In this document: one piece after another, positions 53,329 through 60,857 of the stretch | Numbering within the stretch: position 1 is the stretch's first letter | Layout of the letters: each line of letters opens with the position of its first letter | Source: Microbacterium oxydans | Lineage (GTDB): Bacteria > Actinomycetota > Actinomycetes > Actinomycetales > Microbacteriaceae | Direction: 5' to 3' | Length of the DNA stretch: 64,000 nucleotides | Assembly (NCBI RefSeq): GCF_900095745.1 | Contig: NZ_FMIR01000013.1 | Coordinates: 62,001-126,000, forward strand | Translations under genes and position numbers: made by a program | Notes under the pieces: model-generated | The model's database searches: none | What the model saw: the letters and a program-made list of their open reading frames with translations, nothing else | Told to the model about the DNA's origin: nothing

Positions 53329-53385
53329 GGGGCACGACGAGCCTGTCGAGATCGACCAACTGTCGATACGATTTCGTCGTGCCCC
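53329..53385. terminator. Long stem-loop after the racemase gene
   Basis: GGGGCACGACGA (53329-53340) and TCGTCGTGCCCC (53374-53385) form a perfect 12-base-pair stem. The 33-base loop holds TGTCGA twice (53344-53349 and 53361-53366), 17 bases apart. It follows the racemase stop by 20 bases and precedes the PucR promoter. It probably terminates the operon; the repeats may also bind a regulator. Confidence 0.65.
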
Positions 53386-53412
53386 ACAGTTCCGCGACCG
53401 GTGGTCGCCCCC

Positions 53413-53418
53413 TAGCCT
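53413..53418 (+). promoter_or_regulatory. -10 box of the pucR-like gene, probably leaderless
   Basis: TAGCCT at 53413-53418 is followed by seven bases and then the GTG at 53426. Transcription should begin at or next to that codon, and no ribosome site is present. This supports the GTG rather than the ATG at 53432 as start. Confidence 0.45.
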
Positions 53419-53425
53419 GGGCCCT

Positions 53426-55102
53426 GTGCTCATGTCCGTGACGACAAGGCCCCGCGCCAGCCTCGGCCGGGTCATCGAAGACCTCGGCAACACCCTGCTC
53501 GAGGTGGTCAGCGGCGCGGCCGACGACGACGCCGAGATCGAGACCGTCGTCATCCACGACGTCCTCGACGATGCGATGCCGATGCGAGGCGCGCTCGTTC
53601 TGGGCGTCGGTCTGAGCGATCCGGATGAGATCGCGGAGCTGCTCCGGGTGCTCGCCGCGCAGCAGGCCTGCGCCCTGGTGCTGCGTGCGCCGGTGCGAGC
53701 CGAGCTGCCGGTGCGCGAAGCATCCGAGGCGTCCGGCATCCCCGTGCTCGCCCTCACCCGCGGCGCCTCCTGGGCGCAGCTGGCGGCGATGCTGCGCTCG
53801 TTGATCGCCGAGGGCGACGTCGGCGAACAGGGGGCCACGACACTCGGCGGGATGCCGTCCGGCGACCTCTTCGCCCTCGCCAACGCGATCGCCACCCTGC
53901 TGAACGCGCCGGTCACGATCGAGGACCGCAACTCCCGCGTCGTCGCCTTCTCCGGACGCCAGCACGAGGCCGATCCCGCCCGCATCGAGACGGTGCTCGG
54001 GCGGCAGGTGCCTGAGCGGTTCGCACGTCAGCTCGAGGAGCGCGGCGTCTTCCAGGAGCTCTACCGCAGCGTCGACCCGATCGACGTCGGCCCCGTGAAC
54101 AACACCGAAGGACTCCCCTCGTTCCCGCGCGTGGCGCTCGCCGTCCGCGCCGGCGACGAGATCCTCGGCTCCATCTGGGCGGCCGTGCAAGAGCCGCTGT
54201 CCCCCGATCGCGTGCGGGCGCTCAAGGACTCCGCCGGGCTGGTCGCTCTGCACATGCTGCGGCTGCGGGCCGGCGCCGACGTCGAGCGCCGACTGCGCGC
54301 CGACCTGCTCGCCACGATCCTCGAGGGCGGCCCCGGAGCGGCGGATGCCACCGCTCGGCTGCGTCTCAGCGATCATCGTTGCGTCGTGCTCGCGCTGTCC
54401 GCCGCGGAAGAGGTCGACGACGAACCGTCCGCCGGCGCCCGCGGTGTGGCGGAGCGGCAACGGATCGCCGATGCCTTCGCCGTGCACCTGGGCGCCGTCT
54501 ACCTCCGTTCGGCTGTCGCCATGATCGGCAACGTCGTGTACGCGGTTGTCGGCATCCGGCCGGAGCATTCCGACGCCGAGGCGGGCGCGGAGCACCCCGA
54601 CGCCGACAGCCGCGCGGCCCGCGTCGCGACCGACTTCCTGGGCCGGCTCGGCGCAGCACGCGAGATCCGCATCGGCGTCGGCACCGTCGCAGAGGGCGCG
54701 GCGGGCATCCCCGCATCGCGCGCGAATGCCGACCGCGCCCTCCGAGTGGTCCGCCAGGCGCCGTCACACGAGCCCGTCGCCCGCTTCACGGCGGTGCAGA
54801 TGGAGGCCCTGCTCGTCGAGCTCGGGGATCTCGTGCGCTCCCGTGGCGACCAACCCACCGGTCCCGTCGCTCAGCTGCTGGCGCAGGACCGGGAGAAGGG
54901 CACGCACCTGGTGGAGACGCTGCGGGCCTGGCTGGACGCGTTCGGCGATGTGGCCGTGGCCGCGGCGCGCGTCTACACCCACCCCAACACGTTCCGCTAC
55001 CGGCTGCGCCGGCTGTCGGAGATCAGCGGACTCGATCTGACCGACCCCGAGGCCCGGTTCTCGGCCATGGTGCAGCTGCGACTGCTGCTCCCTCGGGACT
55101 GA
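53426..55102 (+). CDS. PucR/CdaR-type transcriptional regulator
   Basis: A 558-residue regulator. The N-terminal region (about 10-130) is a PucR-type sensory domain (VVIHDVLDDAMPMRGALVLGVG). A GAF-like middle region follows, with FALANAIATLL and VTIEDRNSRVVAFS. The C-terminal PucR helix-turn-helix reads VAAARVYTHPNTFRYRLRRL. The ligand is unknown; relatives sense purine breakdown products or sugar acids. It lies just downstream of the peptide/D-amino acid operon in the same direction but has its own promoter and a hairpin between. It is the most likely local regulator of that operon. The start is the GTG at 53426, placed by the -10 box seven bases upstream. Confidence 0.9.
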   Translation: MLMSVTTRPRASLGRVIEDLGNTLLEVVSGAADDDAEIETVVIHDVLDDAMPMRGALVLGVGLSDPDEIAELLRVLAAQQACALVLRAPVRAELPVREASEASGIPVLALTRGASWAQLAAMLRSLIAEGDVGEQGATTLGGMPSGDLFALANAIATLLNAPVTIEDRNSRVVAFSGRQHEADPARIETVLGRQVPERFARQLEERGVFQELYRSVDPIDVGPVNNTEGLPSFPRVALAVRAGDEILGSIWAAVQEPLSPDRVRALKDSAGLVALHMLRLRAGADVERRLRADLLATILEGGPGAADATARLRLSDHRCVVLALSAAEEVDDEPSAGARGVAERQRIADAFAVHLGAVYLRSAVAMIGNVVYAVVGIRPEHSDAEAGAEHPDADSRAARVATDFLGRLGAAREIRIGVGTVAEGAAGIPASRANADRALRVVRQAPSHEPVARFTAVQMEALLVELGDLVRSRGDQPTGPVAQLLAQDREKGTHLVETLRAWLDAFGDVAVAAARVYTHPNTFRYRLRRLSEISGLDLTDPEARFSAMVQLRLLLPRD

Positions 55103-55121
55103 TATCCGATCGACGGCTGAG

Positions 55122-55204
55122 GCTCGTGGCCGGTCGCCGTCGCCACCCGGCGTGTGCGGCTTGTGGCCTTCCGTCGAGTGCGCGTGATGCCCGCTCGTGG
55201 CCGG
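55122..55204 (+). repeat. Spaced GCTCGTGGCCGG repeats between pucR and lrp
   Basis: GCTCGTGGCCGG occurs identically at 55122-55133 and 55193-55204, and a weaker copy, GCTTGTGGCC, lies at 55159-55168. The starts are 37 and 34 bases apart. The rest of this 200-base gap holds no gene that I can support. Confidence 0.45.
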
Positions 55205-55213
55205 CATCCTGCG

Positions 55214-55226
55214 TATCTGACAGATA
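55214..55226. promoter_or_regulatory. Perfect 13-base palindrome upstream of the lrp gene
   Basis: TATCTG-A-CAGATA at 55214-55226 is fully symmetric and AT-rich against its surroundings. It lies about 100 bases before the Lrp-type gene. It is a candidate regulator site, and a TAGAGT box (55255-55260) follows. Confidence 0.4.
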
Positions 55227-55267
55227 TCTCACCACGAGACGCGCATTCAGACCATAGAGTGATTTCT

Positions 55268-55288
55268 GATTGATCGATCCGATCAATC
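55268..55288. promoter_or_regulatory. Perfect 21-base palindrome, probable Lrp/AsnC autoregulatory operator
   Basis: GATTGATCG-ATC-CGATCAATC at 55268-55288 has nine-base arms around a three-base centre with no mismatch. It lies just after a possible -10 box (TAGAGT, 55255-55260) and about 25 bases before the Lrp-type gene. Lrp/AsnC proteins commonly bind such sites at their own promoter. Confidence 0.7.
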
Positions 55289-55311
55289 CTGACCCCGCGA
55301 GAAAGGCGATG

Positions 55312-55782
55312 GTGATCGAAATGGCCAACCTCGACGAGACCGACCGGAGAATCCTCGGAGTGCTCGACACCGACCCCCGCCGCCCGGTCGCCCTGATCGC
55401 CCAGGATCTGGGCCTCGCCCGCGGCACCGTGCACGCCCGGCTCGACCGGCTCGAATCCGGCGGGTATCTGCGCGCCCACAGCGCGCGCATCCTCCCGCAG
55501 GCGCTGGGACGCGGCGTCGCGGCCTCGATCCTCGTCGAGCTCGATCAGCACCAGATCACCGCCGCGATCGATGCGCTCAGCCGGGTCCCCGAAGTGCTGG
55601 AGTGCTTCGCCCCCGCCGGCGACACCGACCTGCTGCTGCGCGTCGTGGCCAAGGACCCCGACGACCTCTACCGCGTGGCTGAGGTCGTGCGCCTCTGCCC
55701 CGGCATCCTCCGCACCTCGACGAGCCTGTTCCTCCGCGAGGTCATCCCCTACCGGGTGAGTGCGTTGTTGCAGGCGGGGTGA
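55312..55782 (+). CDS. Lrp/AsnC family transcriptional regulator
   Basis: A regulator of about 156 residues. The N-terminal helix-turn-helix reads LIAQDLGLARGTVHARLDRL, after the family start LDETDRRILGVLDTDPR. A C-terminal RAM/ligand-binding domain follows (VAASILVELDQHQ to the end), with ECFAPAGDTDLLLRVVAKD. The start is uncertain: GAAAGG at 55301-55306 best suits the GTG at 55312, but ATG codons at 55309 and 55321 are in frame. It stands alone, convergent with ispE 17 bases away, and the perfect palindrome before it suggests autoregulation. Lrp proteins sense amino acids, so a link with the neighbouring D-amino acid operon is possible but not shown. Confidence 0.9.
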   Translation: MIEMANLDETDRRILGVLDTDPRRPVALIAQDLGLARGTVHARLDRLESGGYLRAHSARILPQALGRGVAASILVELDQHQITAAIDALSRVPEVLECFAPAGDTDLLLRVVAKDPDDLYRVAEVVRLCPGILRTSTSLFLREVIPYRVSALLQAG

Positions 55783-55799
55783 GGCGCGGGAAGCGGGTG

Positions 55800-56732
55800 T
55801 CAGCCGATGATGCGCGCGCCCGGCACGGGGCCGTGCACGTGGAGCGGGTCGAGGCCGATCTCGCGCAGGGAGGACTGCACGTCCTGCGCCGTCTCGGGGT
55901 CGGGGCAGAGGAGGGCCACGGTGGGACCGGAACCCGACACGATCCCCTGCAGCGCACCCGCCGCGACGCCCTGTCGGATGGTCTCGGCGAGGTCGGGGCG
56001 CTCGAACAGCGCAGCGGCCTGCAGGTCGTTGAACAGGGTCTCGGCGAGCTGGGCGGGGTCGCCCGTCCGCAGCGCCTGCAGCACCGGGATCGGCACGTCG
56101 AGCGACAGCGGCGGGTCGTCGGCGAGGGCGCCCTCCTCCTCGCGCAGGATGTCGAGGCGCTCGTAGACGACGGGCGTCGAGAGTCCCTTGTCGCTCGGCA
56201 CCAGGATCCAGTCGAAACGCCCGCGTGCGAGCGCCGGATTGAGCTGATCGCCGCGACCGGTGCCGACCGCGGTGCCGCCGTGCAGGGCGAACGGCACGTC
56301 GGCGCCGAGACGGGCGGCGAGGTCGTGCAGCCGGGCCTGCGAGAGCCCGGTCCCCCACAGCGCGTCGCACGCGACCAGAGCGGCAGCGGCATCCGCCGAC
56401 CCTCCACCCATGCCGCCGGCGACGGGAACGCTCTTGCGGATCTCGAGCGCGACGCCGCCCTGGTGGTCGACAGCGAGTGCGAGCAGCTTGGCGGCGCGCA
56501 TCGCCAGGTTGCGGTCGTCGAGCGGGACCGAGCCGATGTCCTCGACGCCTGCGACCGTGACCGAGAAGTCGTCGGCCGGGCGGGCGATCACGTCTTCATA
56601 CAGCGAGACCGCCTGGAAGACCGTCGCCAACGCGTGATAGCCGTCGTCGTGCTTGCCGCCGACCCCGAGGTAGACGTTGATCTTCCCCGGGGCGCGCACG
56701 TGCACGGAGTCGGTGAACGCGGCGTGGCTCAT
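55800..56732 (-). CDS. ispE: 4-diphosphocytidyl-2-C-methyl-D-erythritol kinase
   Basis: A 310-residue GHMP kinase of the MEP isoprenoid pathway, phosphorylating the 2-hydroxyl of CDP-methylerythritol. The N-terminus VRAPGKINVYLGVGGK is the IspE signature, PVAGGMGGGSADAAAAL is the ATP-binding loop, and GIVSGSGPTVALL is the third GHMP motif. It is the last gene of ksgA-mgrA-ispE on the minus strand, seven bases after the reductase gene. The ksgA-ispE order is common in actinobacteria; here a reductase gene is inserted between them. Confidence 0.96.
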   Translation of the reverse strand: MSHAAFTDSVHVRAPGKINVYLGVGGKHDDGYHALATVFQAVSLYEDVIARPADDFSVTVAGVEDIGSVPLDDRNLAMRAAKLLALAVDHQGGVALEIRKSVPVAGGMGGGSADAAAALVACDALWGTGLSQARLHDLAARLGADVPFALHGGTAVGTGRGDQLNPALARGRFDWILVPSDKGLSTPVVYERLDILREEEGALADDPPLSLDVPIPVLQALRTGDPAQLAETLFNDLQAAALFERPDLAETIRQGVAAGALQGIVSGSGPTVALLCPDPETAQDVQSSLREIGLDPLHVHGPVPGARIIG

Positions 56733-56739
56733 GATCGGA

Positions 56740-57807
56740 TCACAGCTCCGAGGACTTCGCCCACAGGTTCACGTCGATCGCCCCGGCGAGCTCGTCGATG
56801 CGGGTCAGCTCCTCCGCGGTGAAGTCGGGGCCGTTGACGGCGGCGATGTTCTCGTCGAGCTGCTCCGGGCGCGAGGCGCCGATCAGCGCGGACGCGACGA
56901 CCGGGTTGCGCAGCGTCCACTGCAGCGCCAGCTGCGCGAGCGACTGTCCACGGCTCTGCGCGACCTCGTTCAGCGATCGCAGGGTCTGTACGGCCTCATC
57001 CGTGAGTCGCCCATCCGGCAGCGAGCCGCGCTTCTGGGCGCGCTCGGCCGTGCCGTCGCCGAGGTACTTGTCGGTGAGCAGCCCCTGCGCGAGCGGGGTG
57101 AAGGCGATCGCGCCCAGGCCCGACTGCTCGAGGGTGTCGGTCAGACCGTCTTCGACCCAGCGGTTCAGGATCGAGTACGCCGGCTGGTGGATGACCAAGG
57201 GCGTGCCGAGGTCCTTGGCGACGGCGACGGCCTCGGCCGTGCGCTCGGCGCTGTACGAGGAGATGCCGACGTAGAGGGCCTTGCCCTGGCGCACGAGCGT
57301 ATCGAGCGCACCGACGGTCTCCTCGATCGGAGTGACCGGGTCGACGCGGTGCGAGTAGAAGATGTCGACGTAGTCGAGGCCCATGCGGGTCAGCGACTGC
57401 TCGGCGCTCGCGAGGATGTACTTGCGGCTCGCGAAGTCGCCGTAGGGGCCGGGCCACATGTCCCAGCCGGCCTTCGACGAGATGATCAGCTCGTCGCGGT
57501 ACGGGCGGAGGTCCTCGGCGAAGATGCGTCCGAAGTTCTTCTCGGCCGAGCCGTAGGGCGGGCCGTAGTTGTTCGCCAGGTCGAAGTGCGTGATGCCGCG
57601 GTCGAACGCGTGGCGCAGCAGTGCGCGCTGGTTGTCGAGCGGGATGTTGTCGCCGAAGTTCCACCACAGCCCGAGCGAGATCGGGGGCAGATACAGACCG
57701 GACGTGCCGACCTGGCGGTAGGCGAACTGCTGATAGCGGCTCTCGTCCGCCGCGTACGGGCGGTGCAGCTCGGGGACATCGGGGCGGAAGCGCGGGGAGT
57801 CGGTCAC
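56740..57807 (-). CDS. mgrA: Aldo/keto reductase, L-glyceraldehyde 3-phosphate reductase type
   Basis: A 355-residue aldo/keto reductase of the YghZ/MgrA type. The catalytic tetrad is visible: Asp and Tyr in FDLANNYGPPYG, Lys in ISSKAGWDMWPGPYG, and His in DIFYSHRVD. IGASRPEQLDENI near the C-terminus is the NADPH-binding block. It reduces toxic L-glyceraldehyde-3-phosphate or methylglyoxal-like aldehydes. The GTG at 57807 overlaps the ksgA stop by four bases (GTGA), so the two are translationally coupled. It is an insertion into the usual ksgA-ispE order. Confidence 0.92.
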   Translation of the reverse strand: MTDSPRFRPDVPELHRPYAADESRYQQFAYRQVGTSGLYLPPISLGLWWNFGDNIPLDNQRALLRHAFDRGITHFDLANNYGPPYGSAEKNFGRIFAEDLRPYRDELIISSKAGWDMWPGPYGDFASRKYILASAEQSLTRMGLDYVDIFYSHRVDPVTPIEETVGALDTLVRQGKALYVGISSYSAERTAEAVAVAKDLGTPLVIHQPAYSILNRWVEDGLTDTLEQSGLGAIAFTPLAQGLLTDKYLGDGTAERAQKRGSLPDGRLTDEAVQTLRSLNEVAQSRGQSLAQLALQWTLRNPVVASALIGASRPEQLDENIAAVNGPDFTAEELTRIDELAGAIDVNLWAKSSEL

Positions 57808-58664
57808 GGTGCCAGATTAGTCCCTGGTGCATGCTGCGCGATGCGCTGGTAGTCCTCGACCGTGAGGTCTTCGCCGCGGGCCGTGGGGGCGACGCCGGCG
57901 GCGATCAGCACCTCGGACGCCACCGCTGAGCTGCCGAAGATCCCCGACAGTGCCTGGCGGAGCATCTTGCGGCGCTGGTTGAACGCGGCATCCACGATCT
58001 TGAACGTGCGGCGACGCTCGTCCTCGGTGCCGCGCTCCCCCTCGGAGCGGTCGAAGCCCACGAGCAGGCTGTCGACGTTCGGCACCGGCCAGAACACCTG
58101 GCGCGAGACGTTCCCGGAGAGCTTCCACTCCCCGTACCAGGCAGCCTTGACGCTGGGCGAGCCGTAGATCTTCGACCCCGGCTTCGCGGCCAGACGCTCG
58201 GCGACCTCGGCCTGCACCATCACCACACCGCGCTGCAGGTAGGCGAAGTTCTCGAGGAAGTGCAGCAGCACCGGCACCGAGACGTTGTAGGGCAGGTTCG
58301 CGACCAGCACCGTGGGCTCGCCCGGCAGCTCGGTGATGCGCAGCGCATCCGCATCGACGACGGTGAGCCGGTCGGCCTCGACGCCGTGCTCGGCGGCGGT
58401 CTGCGCGAGCCGAGCCGCGAGACGGTGGTCGATCTCGACGGCCGTGACGGATGCCCCGGTCTCGAGGATCGCCAGGGTCAGGGAACCCAGCCCCGGACCG
58501 ACCTCGACCACACGCTCGTGCGGTTGCACACGGGCCGCCTGCACGATCTTGCGGACGGTGTTCGCGTCGGTGACGAAGTTCTGGCCGAGCTTCTTGGTCG
58601 GAGTGACGTCGAGCTCGGCGGCGAGTCGGCGGATCTCGGAGGCGCCGAGCAGGGTGACGGTCAT
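57804..58664 (-). CDS. rsmA: 16S rRNA (A1518/A1519) dimethyltransferase
   Basis: A 286-residue KsgA/RsmA methyltransferase that makes two adjacent N6-dimethyladenosines near the 3' end of 16S rRNA. The S-adenosylmethionine motif is VVEVGPGLGSLTLAI, the acidic motif VTAVEIDHRL, and the catalytic motif NLPYNVSVP. TKKLGQNFVTD is the typical N-terminus. It starts the ksgA-mgrA-ispE transcript and diverges from the MFS gene, with 67 bases between. Confidence 0.96.
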   Translation of the reverse strand: MTVTLLGASEIRRLAAELDVTPTKKLGQNFVTDANTVRKIVQAARVQPHERVVEVGPGLGSLTLAILETGASVTAVEIDHRLAARLAQTAAEHGVEADRLTVVDADALRITELPGEPTVLVANLPYNVSVPVLLHFLENFAYLQRGVVMVQAEVAERLAAKPGSKIYGSPSVKAAWYGEWKLSGNVSRQVFWPVPNVDSLLVGFDRSEGERGTEDERRRTFKIVDAAFNQRRKMLRQALSGIFGSSAVASEVLIAAGVAPTARGEDLTVEDYQRIAQHAPGTNLAP

Positions 58665-58719
58665 CCTGCCATTGTCCCCTACTCTCCCGGTGTCCCCCGC
58701 CGATGTCCCCCGCCGTCAG

Positions 58720-58725
58720 TAGTCT
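58720..58725 (+). promoter_or_regulatory. -10 box of the MFS gene, probably leaderless
   Basis: TAGTCT at 58720-58725 is followed by six bases and then the GTG at 58732. Transcription should start at or next to the GTG, and no ribosome site is seen. Confidence 0.45.
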
Positions 58726-58731
58726 TCTCTG

Positions 58732-59997
58732 GTGCCTTCCCTCGGTGAACTCGTCGCGCCCCGCCGCATGGGCCGCGACTTCCGCTGGCTCCTCGCCTCG
58801 TCGTGGACCAGCAACATCGGCGACGGCGTGGCACTCGCGGCCGCTCCCCTGCTGATCGCGTCGATGACCTCGTCGCCGATCCTGGTGGCATCCGGCGCGA
58901 TCCTGCAGTTCCTCCCGTGGCTGCTGTTCGGGCTGCACGCGGGTGCGATCGCCGACCGCTTCGACCGCCGCCGCCTGGTCATGTTCGCCAACGCCGCGCG
59001 GGCCGTGGTCCTCCTCGCCCTGTGCGTGTTCCTCGTGACGGGCGTCGCGAACATCTGGATCGTGCTCGCGGTGGCCTTCCTCTACGGCACGGCCGAGGTC
59101 TTCGTCGACACGGCGGGCAGCACGCTGCTGCCGATGCTGGTGAAGCCCGCCGACCTCGGCATCGGCAACGCCCGCCTGCAGGCCGGATACCTCGTCGCGA
59201 ATCAGTTCGCCGGGCCGCCGCTGGGCGCCTTCCTGTTCGCCGCGGGCACCGCCTGGCCGTTCCTGCTCGAGGTCGTGTGCGTGAGCTTCGCGGTCGTGCT
59301 CATCTCGCGCATGGCGAAGACGCCCGTCCCTCCTCGCGAGACCGACACGCATCCGCCCGTGCACACCGACATCGCCGAGGGCATCCGCTGGCTGTGGCGC
59401 AATCCCCCGGTGCGCATGCTGGTGCTCATCATCCTGGTCTTCAACATCACCTGGGCCGCCCCCTGGGGCGTGCTCGTGCTCTACGCCACCGAGCACCTGC
59501 ACATGGGCGCGGTCGGCTACGGAGCGCTCACCACGGCATCCGCGGCGGGCGGCATCCTCGCCACGCTCAGCTTCGGCTGGCTGGAGCGGCACGTGTCGTT
59601 CGCGACCCTGATGCGGGTGGTGCTCTCGCTCGAGGTGCTCATGCACCTGTCGTTCGCGCTCACCACCACGGGCTGGGTGGCGCTGATCATCATGTTCTTC
59701 TTCGGCGCCTACGCGTTCGTGTGGGGCACGATCTCCACGACCGTGCGGCAGCGGCTGGTCCCCGCCGAGCTGCAGGGGCGCGTGGCCTCGGTGAACATGG
59801 TCGGGGTGTTCGGCGGCATGGTCGTCGGCCAGGCGCTCGGCGGCGTGATCGCCCAGGTCTGGGGCCTCACGGCACCGTGGTGGTTCGCGTTCGTGGGCGC
59901 GGCCCTCACGCTGCTGCTGGTGTGGAAGCCGATCTCGCAGATCGTGTCGGCGAAGCCCGTCGCCGATCCGGAGAGTCAGTCGGCGAACGAGCCGTAG
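58732..59997 (+). CDS. Major facilitator superfamily transporter
   Basis: A 421-residue membrane protein with about twelve transmembrane segments in two halves, joined by a hydrophilic loop around residues 190-215 (PVPPRETDTHPPVHTD). The loop between segments 2 and 3 has the MFS pattern GAIADRFDRRRL. It resembles the MFS_3/enterobactin-exporter-like group, so efflux of a small molecule is likely, but no substrate can be named. The GTG at 58732 follows a TAGTCT box by six bases. It ends with a 22-base overlap with the convergent tatD gene. Confidence 0.9.
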   Translation: MPSLGELVAPRRMGRDFRWLLASSWTSNIGDGVALAAAPLLIASMTSSPILVASGAILQFLPWLLFGLHAGAIADRFDRRRLVMFANAARAVVLLALCVFLVTGVANIWIVLAVAFLYGTAEVFVDTAGSTLLPMLVKPADLGIGNARLQAGYLVANQFAGPPLGAFLFAAGTAWPFLLEVVCVSFAVVLISRMAKTPVPPRETDTHPPVHTDIAEGIRWLWRNPPVRMLVLIILVFNITWAAPWGVLVLYATEHLHMGAVGYGALTTASAAGGILATLSFGWLERHVSFATLMRVVLSLEVLMHLSFALTTTGWVALIIMFFFGAYAFVWGTISTTVRQRLVPAELQGRVASVNMVGVFGGMVVGQALGGVIAQVWGLTAPWWFAFVGAALTLLLVWKPISQIVSAKPVADPESQSANEP

Positions 59998-60854
59998 ACC
60001 CGCAGGGTGTTCTCGGCCAGCTGGGCGCACAGCTCATCGACCTCGATACCGAGCTCGGCCGCCATGAAGCGCACCGTGATCGGCACGAGGTAGGGCGCAT
60101 TCGGACGACCCCGCAGCGGCACCGGAGTGAGGAACGGCGCGTCCGTCTCGACCAGGATGCGATCGAGCGGGGTGACCTTCAGCGCATCCCGCAGGTTCTG
60201 GGCGTTCTTGAACGTCACGTTTCCCGCAAACGACAGGTGGTACCCCGCATCGGCGCAGACGCGCGCCATGGCGTCGTCGCCCGAGAAGCAGTGGAACACC
60301 GTACGTTCGGGGGCGCCGACGCGGGTCAGGGTCTCCAGCACCGCATCGTGCGCGTCGCGGTCGTGGATCTGCATGGCGATGCCGTGCTTCTTCGCCAGCG
60401 CGATGTGCGCCTCGAACGAGGCGAACTGCGGCGCCTGCCGCTCGGGCTCGGTGCGGAAGAAGTCGAGCCCCGTCTCGCCGATCGCCCGGGTGCGCGGGTG
60501 GGCGGCGAGTTCGTCGATCACCGCGAGAGCCTCATCGAGGCGGCCCTCCTCCGCATAGGTCGGCGCGTCGTTCGGGTGGATGGCGACGGCGGCGAGCACG
60601 CGCGGATCGGATGCTGCGGCCTCGACCGCCCACCGCGACGACTCGATGTCGCCCGACGCCTGCACGACGCCGGCGATGCCCACCGCCGCCGCCCGATCGA
60701 GCTGCTCGGTCAGCGACAGCGGGTCATCACCGTCGACGATCTCCAGGTGCGCGTGGTTGTCGTACACCGGGACCGTGAGCGGCTCGGGGGCCGCCGGATA
60801 CTTCAGATCCTTGCGTCCGTCGCCGTCACGGCGCTGCACATACGTCCCCGACAT
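59976..60854 (-). CDS. TatD family metal-dependent hydrolase/DNase
   Basis: A 292-residue TatD-type enzyme. Metal ligands are visible in YDNHAHLEI (His-x-His), IGETGLDFF (Glu), QIHDRDAH (His), HCFSGDD (His) and LVETDAPFLTP (Asp). Members are 3'-5' DNases or related phosphodiesterases. It lies four bases downstream of metG, a pairing common in bacteria, and surely shares its transcript. The 3' end overlaps the MFS gene by 22 bases. The N-terminus is about 30 residues longer than in E. coli TatD. Confidence 0.93.
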   Translation of the reverse strand: MSGTYVQRRDGDGRKDLKYPAAPEPLTVPVYDNHAHLEIVDGDDPLSLTEQLDRAAAVGIAGVVQASGDIESSRWAVEAAASDPRVLAAVAIHPNDAPTYAEEGRLDEALAVIDELAAHPRTRAIGETGLDFFRTEPERQAPQFASFEAHIALAKKHGIAMQIHDRDAHDAVLETLTRVGAPERTVFHCFSGDDAMARVCADAGYHLSFAGNVTFKNAQNLRDALKVTPLDRILVETDAPFLTPVPLRGRPNAPYLVPITVRFMAAELGIEVDELCAQLAENTLRVYGSFAD

Positions 60855-60857
60855 GGC

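Noticed and set aside
55103..55311. A small gene in the pucR-lrp gap
   Set aside because: Open frames here are short, lack a ribosome site and run through repeats and palindromes.
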